Source: Alphaproteobacteria bacterium (GTDB taxonomy: Bacteria; Pseudomonadota; Alphaproteobacteria; Micavibrionales; Micavibrionaceae). From it: DNA of 5,945 nucleotides. Where the stretch lies: the NCBI GenBank assembly GCA_021776015.1, contig JAJFGT010000146.1:1-5945 (forward strand), given 5' to 3'. Below, one piece after another: positions 1-5,883 of the stretch (positions are counted from its first letter, which is position 1; each line of letters begins with the position of its first letter). Made by a program: the position numbers and the translations under genes. The notes beneath the pieces were generated by a model, which did no database searches, was not told the origin of the DNA, and saw only the letters and a program-made list of their open reading frames with translations.

Positions 1-203
1 ACTGGAAATATCGTCATCATGCCCTTTTTGTTGGCTATGCCCCCCTTCACAAACCCAAATACGCCTGCTCTGTGATTGTTGAGCATGGTGGTAGTGGTTC
101 AGGAACAGCGGCACCTATTGCTCGTGATATTTTAACTGCAGTACAAAGACGTGATCCTGCATCCAAAATATTTCAACCAAATGGTGGATTGAAGGAAACT
201 TAG
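1..203 (+). CDS. mrdA: Penicillin-binding protein 2 (peptidoglycan transpeptidase), C-terminal end only
   Basis: This is the 3' end of a gene that begins outside the window. The reading frame starts at base 3 and ends at TAG 201-203, giving 66 residues. The visible part has the typical end of the PBP2 transpeptidase domain: HALFVGYAP (the strand following the active-site KTG region), then SVIVEHGGSGSGTAAPIARD, then a short tail ending NGGLKET. The catalytic SXXK, SXN and KTG motifs lie upstream and are not seen. PBP2 is an inner-membrane protein with a periplasmic catalytic domain that cross-links peptidoglycan during side-wall elongation, working with the RodA glycosyltransferase. rodA follows 14 bases later in the same direction, the usual mrdA-rodA order, so the two are almost certainly cotranscribed. 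Confidence 0.93.
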   Translation, partial: WKYRHHALFVGYAPLHKPKYACSVIVEHGGSGSGTAAPIARDILTAVQRRDPASKIFQPNGGLKET

Positions 204-217
204 AGAAAGAATCAAAA

Positions 218-1351
218 ATGTTTAAGCATAGAAGTCTTCTCCATGATGAGCACGGCATGCGCTTTAAATTAATGCAGGTAAACTGGTTTTTGATTATCCT
301 GCTTATTATCTTAGCTTCTATTGGATTTTTATCTCTTTATTCTGCTGCAAATGGTTCTTTATCTCCATGGGCCAATCAGCAAATGATCCGTTTCTTTGTC
401 CTCTTGGGAGGGGCTATCATTATAGCTCTCATTGATATTCGTTTGTGGTATCGTTTAGCCTTTCCCTGTTACATCATTGGGTTTCTTATGCTTTTAGGCG
501 TGGAAATTATGGGACATATAGGAATGGGGGCACAGCGCTGGATTAATTTAGGAATTGTCCAAATCCAACCTTCGGAACTTATGAAAATTGCTGTCATCAT
601 GGTTCTTGCAAAATATTTTCATGTTGCGACAGCACAGGACATGCGTCGCATTTCCTTTCTACTCCCTCCTGCATTTTTGGTTTTACTCCCTGTCGGCCTC
701 GTTTTAATACAGCCTGATCTTGGAACAGCTTTAATGATTATAATGGGTGCCATTGTAATGTTTTTTATTGCAGGGGCCTCTATGTGGTTATTTATCGCAG
801 GGGGTGTAAGTGTTATTGCTTCTGTCCCTGTTGCATGGATGCTTCTCCATGAATATCAAAAAGGACGTATTCTCACATTTTTAAATCCAGAACGAGATCC
901 TTTTGGAGCAGGCTATCATATTACGCAGTCAAAGATTGCTATTGGTTCAGGAGGAATAGACGGGAAGGGCTTTTTGAATGGATCTCAGAGTCATCTGAAT
1001 TTTTTACCAGAAAAGCAAACAGATTTTATTTTTACACTTTGGGTTGAAGAATGGGGATTATGGGGAGGCTTGTTCTTAATGGCGATCAACGCTCTTATTA
1101 TTCTATATGGAATTTGGATTTCTTTCCGCTGTTCTCATGGCTTTGGCCGCTTACTTGTCTTTGGGCTTATTACTAATTATTCCCTTTATGTATTTATCAA
1201 TATTTCTATGGTGATGGGACTTATTCCTATTGTAGGGGTTCCTCTTCCCTTAGTCTCTTATGGAGGAACAGCCATGATGGCAGCACTTATTGGGTTTGGG
1301 CTTATGATGTCATGTTCTATTCACAAAGATTCAAAGCTACCAAGAATGTAA
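218..1351 (+). CDS. rodA: RodA, SEDS-family peptidoglycan glycosyltransferase
   Basis: RodA polymerises lipid II into glycan strands in the inner membrane during rod-shaped growth, paired with PBP2. The 377-residue length is normal for the family. About ten hydrophobic segments are visible, the first at residues 22-42. SEDS motifs appear in order: GAQRWINLG at 104-112, QPSELMK at 117-123, QPDLGTAL at 165-172, the long loop with YHITQSKIAIGSGG at 233-246, FLPEKQTDFIF at 262-272, and GVPLPLVSYGG at 340-350. Asp269 in the PEKQTDF motif matches the Asp required for polymerase activity in other RodA proteins. The start at 218 is preceded by a weak purine-rich site (AGAGAAAGA, 202-210) at suitable spacing. 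An in-frame ATG at 257 lies closer to the first membrane segment but has no better ribosome site. The gene shares an operon with mrdA and converges with hemY, 6 bases from its stop. I see no clear terminator. Confidence 0.97.
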   Translation: MFKHRSLLHDEHGMRFKLMQVNWFLIILLIILASIGFLSLYSAANGSLSPWANQQMIRFFVLLGGAIIIALIDIRLWYRLAFPCYIIGFLMLLGVEIMGHIGMGAQRWINLGIVQIQPSELMKIAVIMVLAKYFHVATAQDMRRISFLLPPAFLVLLPVGLVLIQPDLGTALMIIMGAIVMFFIAGASMWLFIAGGVSVIASVPVAWMLLHEYQKGRILTFLNPERDPFGAGYHITQSKIAIGSGGIDGKGFLNGSQSHLNFLPEKQTDFIFTLWVEEWGLWGGLFLMAINALIILYGIWISFRCSHGFGRLLVFGLITNYSLYVFINISMVMGLIPIVGVPLPLVSYGGTAMMAALIGFGLMMSCSIHKDSKLPRM

Positions 1352-1357
1352 TAATTT

Positions 1358-2743
1358 TTATGAGGCGGATAAAAGTAAATTTTCTGCATCTTGCTGAGGA
1401 GAAGATATCAAAAGATTCGACGAAGACATTGCCTGCCGTTGATTTGGATATGTCCATTCAATGGTATTAAAAAGTCCATGAGGCTGTGCAATCGCATACC
1501 ATGTTTCATAAATTTGACCTGTGTTACAACACACCCACTGCTTTGGTTGTTTGGCATTCTGAGCCTTTTTAAGCCATGCAAAAATAGCATCTTCATTTTG
1601 AGTTGAAAGCCTTTCAAGCTCTGCCCATGCGAGATAAATTCCAGCATGATTATCGAGCTTTTCTGCTTTTGCCAAATGTGTCCGTGCTTTCCCCCAAAGA
1701 CCGTCATCCAGAGCCACCTGTGCAACAGCAAGCTGTCCTTCAACGGCATTAGGATTTAACACGATAAGGCGTTCATACCATTCTAAACGAGATGCTGGCT
1801 TTGATGGCGTGTTTTCAGGTGCCAATAAATCCCAAAATTTAACGAGTTCTGGATGTGGGGATATTTTCCATGATTGCTCAATCAAAGATTTTGCCTTACG
1901 TTTTTGACCTCTTTCAATTGCTAAATGAATAAGTCGTGTACTTGCTGGAATAAAGCCTGCATCTAGAGAAAATGCTGTTTTCAAATACGTTTTTGCTGTC
2001 ACAACATCTTCTTTACCAAGCGCTTCATCTGCAAGCATTACTAAAATAGCTTTTCGATCATGCCTTATTGTCTCTGAATCTAGAGCCTTAAGTTTCTCTA
2101 ATTTCTTGAGAGTTGCAAGAACACGAGCCCATTGGTATGTCTTGATCTCCAAATCATAAATTGTTTTAACAATCCAAACTTGCTTTGGGTGTCTTCTATC
2201 TGCCTGATAGGCCATTTCAAGAGCAATTTCGTAATTTTTAGCTTCAATCTCTGTTTGCATAAGTCCGCGAATACCCAGAAAAGCAGATTCTTTCTTTTCT
2301 AAGAGTTTATTAAACTTTAGACTTGCACGATCATTTTGCCCTAAAAGTCTAGCTGCATGCGCTTCTATAAAAGTTGCAACTCCCATATCATAATGAGCAG
2401 GAAGAAGTTTTTGCGCTCGGTAGGCATGATAAGCCGCATGCTTATAATCACCGGCGGCAAGCGCAACTAAGCTACTTGTTAAAGATGTATGGCTTTCTCT
2501 TAGAGATCTTTCTTTCCAATAGGATCTAAATATTTTTGGAATTCCTAATAAATGAATGACGATTTTATGAATAAAGAGTAGGCATACAAGAGCAAGAAGA
2601 ATTGCGACGAGTGCCATGCCTAGCTGAACAGAAATGACATAATCTGCCCATTCAACACGCAACATACCCTCTTGTTCCATCAGAAAAATAACAATTCCCG
2701 TGATAATCAGAAGTTTTAACAATGTCCAAATTGCTTGGGTCAT
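1358..2743 (-). CDS. hemY: HemY-type inner-membrane TPR protein (not protoporphyrinogen oxidase)
   Basis: This 461-residue protein has the HemY_N layout: two membrane segments near residues 7-22 and 40-60, a basic stretch (GIPKIFRSYWKERS, 67-80), then helical TPR-like repeats from about 85 to 395. Repeats are recognisable around AAGDYKHAAYHAYRAQKLLP (96-115) and GLWGKARTHLAKAEKLD (348-364). Near the C-terminus the family motif with two Trp residues and a final FNTIEW is present (403-430). However, only Cys405 remains where zinc-ribbon relatives have two CxxC pairs. The Ser/Leu-rich tail after residue 438 looks variable. The family is linked to late heme synthesis by genetic context, but its biochemical role is unsettled; despite the name it is not the HemY protoporphyrinogen oxidase of Bacillus. 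It is the last gene of hemD–mitofilin–hemY. The start at 2743 has a modest TTAGG site about 6 bases upstream. Confidence 0.9.
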   Translation of the reverse strand: MTQAIWTLLKLLIITGIVIFLMEQEGMLRVEWADYVISVQLGMALVAILLALVCLLFIHKIVIHLLGIPKIFRSYWKERSLRESHTSLTSSLVALAAGDYKHAAYHAYRAQKLLPAHYDMGVATFIEAHAARLLGQNDRASLKFNKLLEKKESAFLGIRGLMQTEIEAKNYEIALEMAYQADRRHPKQVWIVKTIYDLEIKTYQWARVLATLKKLEKLKALDSETIRHDRKAILVMLADEALGKEDVVTAKTYLKTAFSLDAGFIPASTRLIHLAIERGQKRKAKSLIEQSWKISPHPELVKFWDLLAPENTPSKPASRLEWYERLIVLNPNAVEGQLAVAQVALDDGLWGKARTHLAKAEKLDNHAGIYLAWAELERLSTQNEDAIFAWLKKAQNAKQPKQWVCCNTGQIYETWYAIAQPHGLFNTIEWTYPNQRQAMSSSNLLISSPQQDAENLLLSAS

Positions 2744-2760
2744 AAGAAACCTAACGTTTT

Positions 2761-2790
2761 AACCTTAATATGGCGTGCTATTTTAAGGTT
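2761..2790 (-). repeat. Inverted repeat (hairpin) spanning the mitofilin stop codon, upstream of hemY
   Basis: AACCTTAA at 2761-2768 and its exact reverse complement TTAAGGTT at 2783-2790 flank 14 bases. In the - strand transcript the 5' arm contains the TAA stop of the mitofilin-like gene, and the 3' arm ends about 6 bases before the TTAGG ribosome site of hemY. No U-run follows on the - strand, so it is not a standard terminator there. A ribosome finishing the upstream gene would melt it. This suggests translational coupling, an RNA processing site or a stability element, but function is inferred only. On the + strand, an alternative stem AAGGT/ACCTT (2785-2789 with 2798-2802) followed by TTTTATAT looks weakly terminator-like. 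Confidence 0.5.
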
Positions 2791-4426
2791 GCAAAACACC
2801 TTTTTTATATATTTTAAACCCAGATTCTGAATCCTCATAAACTCGTCCTCCAAGAGGTACAGCTTCCTTGATATCATCAATAACATTTTCAACTCCGATT
2901 TTATCTAAATGAAATGACTGAGTATCATGAGAAGCTGAAAGCGTAGAAATACGAATTTTTGACTGGATATTTTGTCCAAGCAATTCTTGAATTTGAGAAG
3001 CAAGAAGAGATAATTTCGCCTCTTTAAGAAATGGGGCCACTGCTTTAGCCGCATCGCCATCAATATTTTGAAGAACTTGTATTGTGCCTTGAATGTCTCC
3101 GTTATCAATCAATTTTTGAGCATTTGCTACCGCAATCTGAGTCTCTGTCCCTGTAATTTGTTCTCCATCTTTTTCGACAACTAAAATTGAACCAAATCGT
3201 GATTTTGCTTTTTCAGATACAGATACATCTTCACCAGATAAGGAGGCAACAACGACATCTCCCGCAAGCTTTCTAAATTCAACAGAAAGCCCATCAGGTG
3301 TTAAAACACCTTTTTGAGCATGAGGCGATAAGGCTTCAATAGAAGCATTTAACGCTGGATCTGCATCCCCAACAAGTTTTTTCAAAAGGGCAAGATCTTG
3401 TTCAAACGATTGATTATCTCGAGATAATGTATCTCGAAGTTGAGACATTGCTAGCAACATAGCGGCTGCTTTTAAATTATTAGGCTCAACATCTCCAAGT
3501 GTTTTTGCAATTAAGGGGCTTTCTTCTACAATAATAGGCAGCGCTTCTTCAACTGTCACCTCATCACTATGAAGGCGGTTAATCCAAGATAAAAGATCTG
3601 CTGATGTTTCATGGAGCTGAGATTTCCCTTCCTTAGATTCTCTTAATGCCTGCATATATTGCCAAACTCCCGCAAGATTTAGAGATGTTTTTTCTTCAAT
3701 ATATGTTCCAATTTGGTCTTCAATTTGGTCTAAACGTTTTTCTACAGATCCAGAATTTAAAGCTGTCACTACATTCTTTGTACTATTTGCAACATCTTCT
3801 ATTTTACCGGATGCAATAGAGGCAAGGTCAGAAGCAGTATGCGTTTTCTGTTCAATAGCTCTTAACTTATTTTTGAGATCATCAGGGATAATGTCTGAAA
3901 GAATTGATTGTTCTTTTTGAATAGTTTTAAGTTCACGTTCAAGATCAACAATACGATCAGCTTGCTCAGATACAACTTTCACTTTTGGAGCGACAGTCAT
4001 AATTCCCGCAATCATAAAAGCAAGAAGGACGAGGAGAAAAATCATCATGGTTCGCCCTGATATAGATGAAGTTTCAACATGAGACGGCGCATTGTCCTGA
4101 TGAGTTTCTTCATTGTTTTTATAGGGATTTTCAGAGGAAAATGTTGAAATTCTCTTTTGAGGATTTGTATCTGAAGAATGAGACTGTAAATTATCATTTT
4201 GCTCAAGCTGTCCAGATTTAGAGACCTTCAGAGGGGCTGCACTCACAAGGCTAATATTGTGTTCCGCTGCAGCACTCTCAATAGTCGCCATACGATTTTG
4301 TGGAATTGAATTTCTTTTTTTCCAACCCTGAACTGTTGTAACAGCAACATTTAGAGTTTTAGCCATAGGCCGAATCCCTCCAAATTTTTCAATAATATCC
4401 TGTGCGTCTATTTTTTTAGCATTCAT
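2783..4426 (-). CDS. Mitofilin/Mic60-like membrane protein with N-terminal helix-turn-helix domain
   Basis: This 547-residue protein has several parts. Residues 8-60 form a Cro/YdaS-like helix-turn-helix, with IIEKFGGIRPMAKTLNV, then TTVQGWKKRNSIP as the likely recognition helix, then NRMATIESAA. I believe this matches the family called carph-isopro. Residues 61-124 are a polar, Ser/Asn/Gln-rich linker, and 127-145 a single transmembrane segment (MMIFLLVLLAFMIAGIMTV). A coiled coil covers about 150-245 and a helical region about 310-400. The mitofilin-like C-terminal module lies at about 405-475 (GSILVVEKDGE, then ANAQKLIDNGDIQGTIQVLQ and APFLKEAKLSLL). A further tail of about 65 residues follows. 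Alphaproteobacterial Mic60 proteins shape inner membranes and are often encoded beside hemD and hemY, as here. The start overlaps the hemD stop (ATGA), supporting translational coupling. Whether the helix-turn-helix binds DNA is unknown. The Mic60 assignment rests on architecture and context. Confidence 0.85.
   Translation of the reverse strand: MNAKKIDAQDIIEKFGGIRPMAKTLNVAVTTVQGWKKRNSIPQNRMATIESAAAEHNISLVSAAPLKVSKSGQLEQNDNLQSHSSDTNPQKRISTFSSENPYKNNEETHQDNAPSHVETSSISGRTMMIFLLVLLAFMIAGIMTVAPKVKVVSEQADRIVDLERELKTIQKEQSILSDIIPDDLKNKLRAIEQKTHTASDLASIASGKIEDVANSTKNVVTALNSGSVEKRLDQIEDQIGTYIEEKTSLNLAGVWQYMQALRESKEGKSQLHETSADLLSWINRLHSDEVTVEEALPIIVEESPLIAKTLGDVEPNNLKAAAMLLAMSQLRDTLSRDNQSFEQDLALLKKLVGDADPALNASIEALSPHAQKGVLTPDGLSVEFRKLAGDVVVASLSGEDVSVSEKAKSRFGSILVVEKDGEQITGTETQIAVANAQKLIDNGDIQGTIQVLQNIDGDAAKAVAPFLKEAKLSLLASQIQELLGQNIQSKIRISTLSASHDTQSFHLDKIGVENVIDDIKEAVPLGGRVYEDSESGFKIYKKGVLQP
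3709..3732 (-). repeat. Tandem 12-base direct repeat inside the mitofilin coiled coil
   Basis: Two adjacent 12-base units, CAATTTGGTCTT at 3709-3720 and CAATTTGGTCTA at 3721-3732 on the + strand, differ only at the last base. They lie in frame and encode the repeated DQIE/DQIG of the coiled-coil region (residues 233-240). This looks like a small in-frame duplication in a segment that tolerates length change. It may also be ordinary codon coincidence in a repetitive coiled coil. Confidence 0.55.
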
Positions 4427-5151
4427 TTGGTTATTTCCATCCTTTTAATAATATCTAAACACTGTAGAAAACTTTGCCGTGTTGGGGAATCGCAAACATA
4501 GCAATTTTTCCAGCTAAAATGATTTAAGGATTTTAACACTCTATCACTCAAACACAAGAGATTTGTACGTATAAGAGTGTCTTCAAGATGATGATCTTGA
4601 ATAAGCTGTGCTAAAGATTGTGCTCCTTTAGAGGAAAACACACTCCATGTAATACATTGATTTTCTTTTATCTTTTTTATAGCAGAAGGAAATTCCATTA
4701 TAGTATGGCTATGATACATAATATGTTCCTGAAAACGTATATTATATTTTTTACATACAGGCATCAAATCGTGCTGTACGTCTTTCCCTCGTAAAAAGAG
4801 ACAATCGGGGTATTGGTCAGGGTTATTTCCTATCTCGACTAAAAGATCCAACCCCGTCTCAAAAACAGTTAAAATATTTTGAAAGCCGTGTGAGATAAGA
4901 ACATCTTTTGTACTCTCTCCAACACAGAGAATAGCGATTTCTTTGGCAAGTGGTATGTCATTGATATTATGAAGACTATGTGGACTAGTGATAATCAGTG
5001 TTTGAGGAACAAAATTAAAAATGAAGGGATCATCGTGGTAAAGAATAGATAACACAGGATAATGAAGAATTTCAAAACCATAATGCTTAATAGCCTCAGA
5101 AAATTCTATATCGGGAGGAGAAGATTTTGTAAGAATAAGCGTTTGTTTCAT
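4423..5151 (-). CDS. hemD: Uroporphyrinogen-III synthase
   Basis: HemD cyclises hydroxymethylbilane to uroporphyrinogen III with inversion of ring D, in the cytoplasm. This is the branch point to heme and, where present, cobalamin and siroheme. The 242 residues fit the family. The sequence is divergent, as is normal for HemD, but the two-lobe pattern is visible: PVLSI at 32-36, ITSPHSL at 54-60, CVGEST at 76-81, LFLRGKD at 118-124, VFSSKGAQSL at 171-180, LSDRV at 201-205 and SPTRQSFLQCL at 222-232. Two purine-rich ribosome sites precede the ATG: AAGG 4 bases upstream and AAGGA 9 bases upstream. It is the first protein gene of the hemD–mitofilin–hemY operon and overlaps the next start by ATGA. 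It sits 37 bases after tRNA-Pro. The usual neighbour hemC is not in the window. Confidence 0.88.
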   Translation of the reverse strand: MKQTLILTKSSPPDIEFSEAIKHYGFEILHYPVLSILYHDDPFIFNFVPQTLIITSPHSLHNINDIPLAKEIAILCVGESTKDVLISHGFQNILTVFETGLDLLVEIGNNPDQYPDCLFLRGKDVQHDLMPVCKKYNIRFQEHIMYHSHTIMEFPSAIKKIKENQCITWSVFSSKGAQSLAQLIQDHHLEDTLIRTNLLCLSDRVLKSLNHFSWKNCYVCDSPTRQSFLQCLDIIKRMEITK

Positions 5152-5171
5152 TCTGCCTTATCCTTTTGGGT

Positions 5172-5177
5172 ATTATA
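5172..5177 (-). promoter_or_regulatory. Possible -10 box for hemD just after tRNA-Pro
   Basis: The - strand reads TATAAT, a perfect -10 consensus, in the 37 bases between the encoded CCA of tRNA-Pro and the hemD start. At 16-18 bases upstream, inside the tRNA acceptor arm and T arm, there is no convincing -35 box. A start here would give a leader of only about 14 bases. In this AT-rich sequence the hexamer may be chance, with hemD expressed by read-through from the tRNA promoter. Confidence 0.3.
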
Positions 5178-5188
5178 ATTTCATTCTA

Positions 5189-5265
5189 TGGTCGGAGTGA
5201 GAGGACTCGAACCTCCGACCCCTTGCACCCCATGCAAGTGCGCTACCAGGCTGCGCCACACTCCG
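5189..5265 (-). tRNA. tRNA-Pro, anticodon GGG, CCA encoded
   Basis: On the - strand the gene folds into a full cloverleaf. The acceptor stem is CGGAGTG/CACTCCG, the D stem GCGC/GCGC with loop AGCCTGGTA, and the anticodon stem CTTGC/GCAAG with loop ATGGGGT. The variable loop is GGGTC, and the T stem GGAGG/CCTCT carries loop TTCGAGT. Bases 34-36 of the loop are GGG, decoding CCC and CCU, with the expected G at position 37. The discriminator base is A (5192), followed by genome-encoded CCA at 5191-5189. It has 74 bases without CCA and 77 with it. It lies between merR and hemD on the same strand and may share a transcript with hemD. No flanking direct repeat or integrase marks it as an occupied attachment site. 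Confidence 0.98.
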
Positions 5266-5302
5266 AAAAGAAAGAAATTATTGTGTCTTATAGTTCGTCG
5301 CT

Positions 5303-5333
5303 ATTATCTAATCTATTCTCTTTCCCTTTTCAA
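5303..5333 (-). promoter_or_regulatory. Candidate promoter for tRNA-Pro (and perhaps hemD operon)
   Basis: On the - strand TTGAAA (5333-5328) resembles a -35 box. GATAAT (5308-5303) resembles a -10 box with a long 19-base spacer; TAGATA at 17 bases is a weaker alternative. Directly after the -10 comes the GC-richer stretch AGCGACG, the kind of discriminator seen at stable-RNA promoters under stringent control. The leader to the tRNA would be about 30 bases. This was read by eye only, in AT-rich sequence. Confidence 0.4.
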
Positions 5334-5383
5334 GCAGAAAAATCTTACAAATTAGAGACGCTGAGCAACACACGAAAAGTATA

Positions 5384-5872
5384 TTAATTACGATGATCTA
5401 ATAAATCATCTCGCATTTCTACTAGATCGTCTAAGAGAGATTCTAAAATAGCTTTTTGCCGAGAACTTAACCCCTGAGAAGAGTTTGCTGTACTTTGAGC
5501 GTTTGGCATAGATGGTGTCGCTTGTGACAAAGACTCATTGGCAGGTTTAGACATCTCACGCTGAAGTGATAATTGTGCTATTTGTCCCTTACTTAAGCCT
5601 TTAAAGAGATTCTGTGCTCCTTTTATAGTATAGCCATCTATATAAAGGATATGGTGGATTTTTCGTAAAACATCGACATCTTCAGGTCTATAATAACGAC
5701 GCCCACCACCTCGAGTAAGAGGTTTTACCTGTGAAAATTTTGTTTCCCAAAATCGTAGAACATGCTGTTGTACGCCGAGCTGATCAGCAACTTCACTAAT
5801 GGTTCGAAAAGCTCCTTTTGCCTTATTATCGCTTTGCTCTTGTCCATCGGGTTCTGCCCTATATGCACTCAT
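5384..5872 (-). CDS. MerR-family transcriptional regulator
   Basis: This 162-residue protein has a MerR winged helix-turn-helix at its N-terminus. The helix-turn-helix is at about 22-42 ([20 protein letters not shown]), the wing at about 54-66 ([13 protein letters not shown]), then [20 protein letters not shown] at 68-87. This version, with [10 protein letters not shown] and the [12 protein letters not shown] wing, is the one widespread in alphaproteobacteria, often found beside ihfA. It contains no cysteine, so it is not a metal or redox sensor of the classical MerR or SoxR kind. The middle (105-135) is low-complexity Ser/Gln/Ala, and the C-terminus (138-160) is a short acidic helix without a known ligand domain. 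The ligand and targets are unknown. A strong AGAGGTGA ribosome site fixes the start. tRNA-Pro lies 118 bases downstream on the same strand with no obvious terminator between. Confidence 0.92.
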   Translation of the reverse strand: MSAYRAEPDGQEQSDNKAKGAFRTISEVADQLGVQQHVLRFWETKFSQVKPLTRGGGRRYYRPEDVDVLRKIHHILYIDGYTIKGAQNLFKGLSKGQIAQLSLQREMSKPANESLSQATPSMPNAQSTANSSQGLSSRQKAILESLLDDLVEMRDDLLDHRN

Positions 5873-5875
5873 GAT

Positions 5876-5883
5876 TCACCTCT
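5876..5883 (-). promoter_or_regulatory. Ribosome binding site of the MerR gene
   Basis: The - strand reads AGAGGTGA, the best Shine-Dalgarno match in the window, with its GAGG core 6 bases before the ATG at 5872. It fixes the merR start. The first base of the site touches the end of the inverted repeat at 5883-5918, so folding of that repeat in the transcript could affect access to it. Confidence 0.75.

Noticed and set aside
1603..1617. Palindrome TTGAAAGCCTTTCAA inside hemY
   Set aside because: It is a 7-base stem with one central base in coding sequence, explained by the codons for Leu-Glu-Arg-Leu-Ser. No T-run and no second copy were seen nearby.
1391..1749. Open frames on both strands inside hemY (1391-1606 +, 1408-1749 -)
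   Set aside because: Both lie fully within hemY in other frames, have no family signature or ribosome site, and are shadows of the real gene.
2905..3108. Open frame of 67 codons on the - strand inside the mitofilin gene
   Set aside because: It is a frame-shifted shadow of a gene with strong domain evidence, of biased composition and without a start signal.
5189..5265. tRNA-Pro as an integration site for a mobile element
   Set aside because: No integrase, no repeat of the tRNA 3' end and no foreign-looking genes are in the window.
5166..5387. Open reading frame on the + strand across the tRNA region
   Set aside because: It translates the antisense of tRNA-Pro, giving the well-known false peptide SERTRTSDPLHPMQ. 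It has no ribosome site or family resemblance beyond that.
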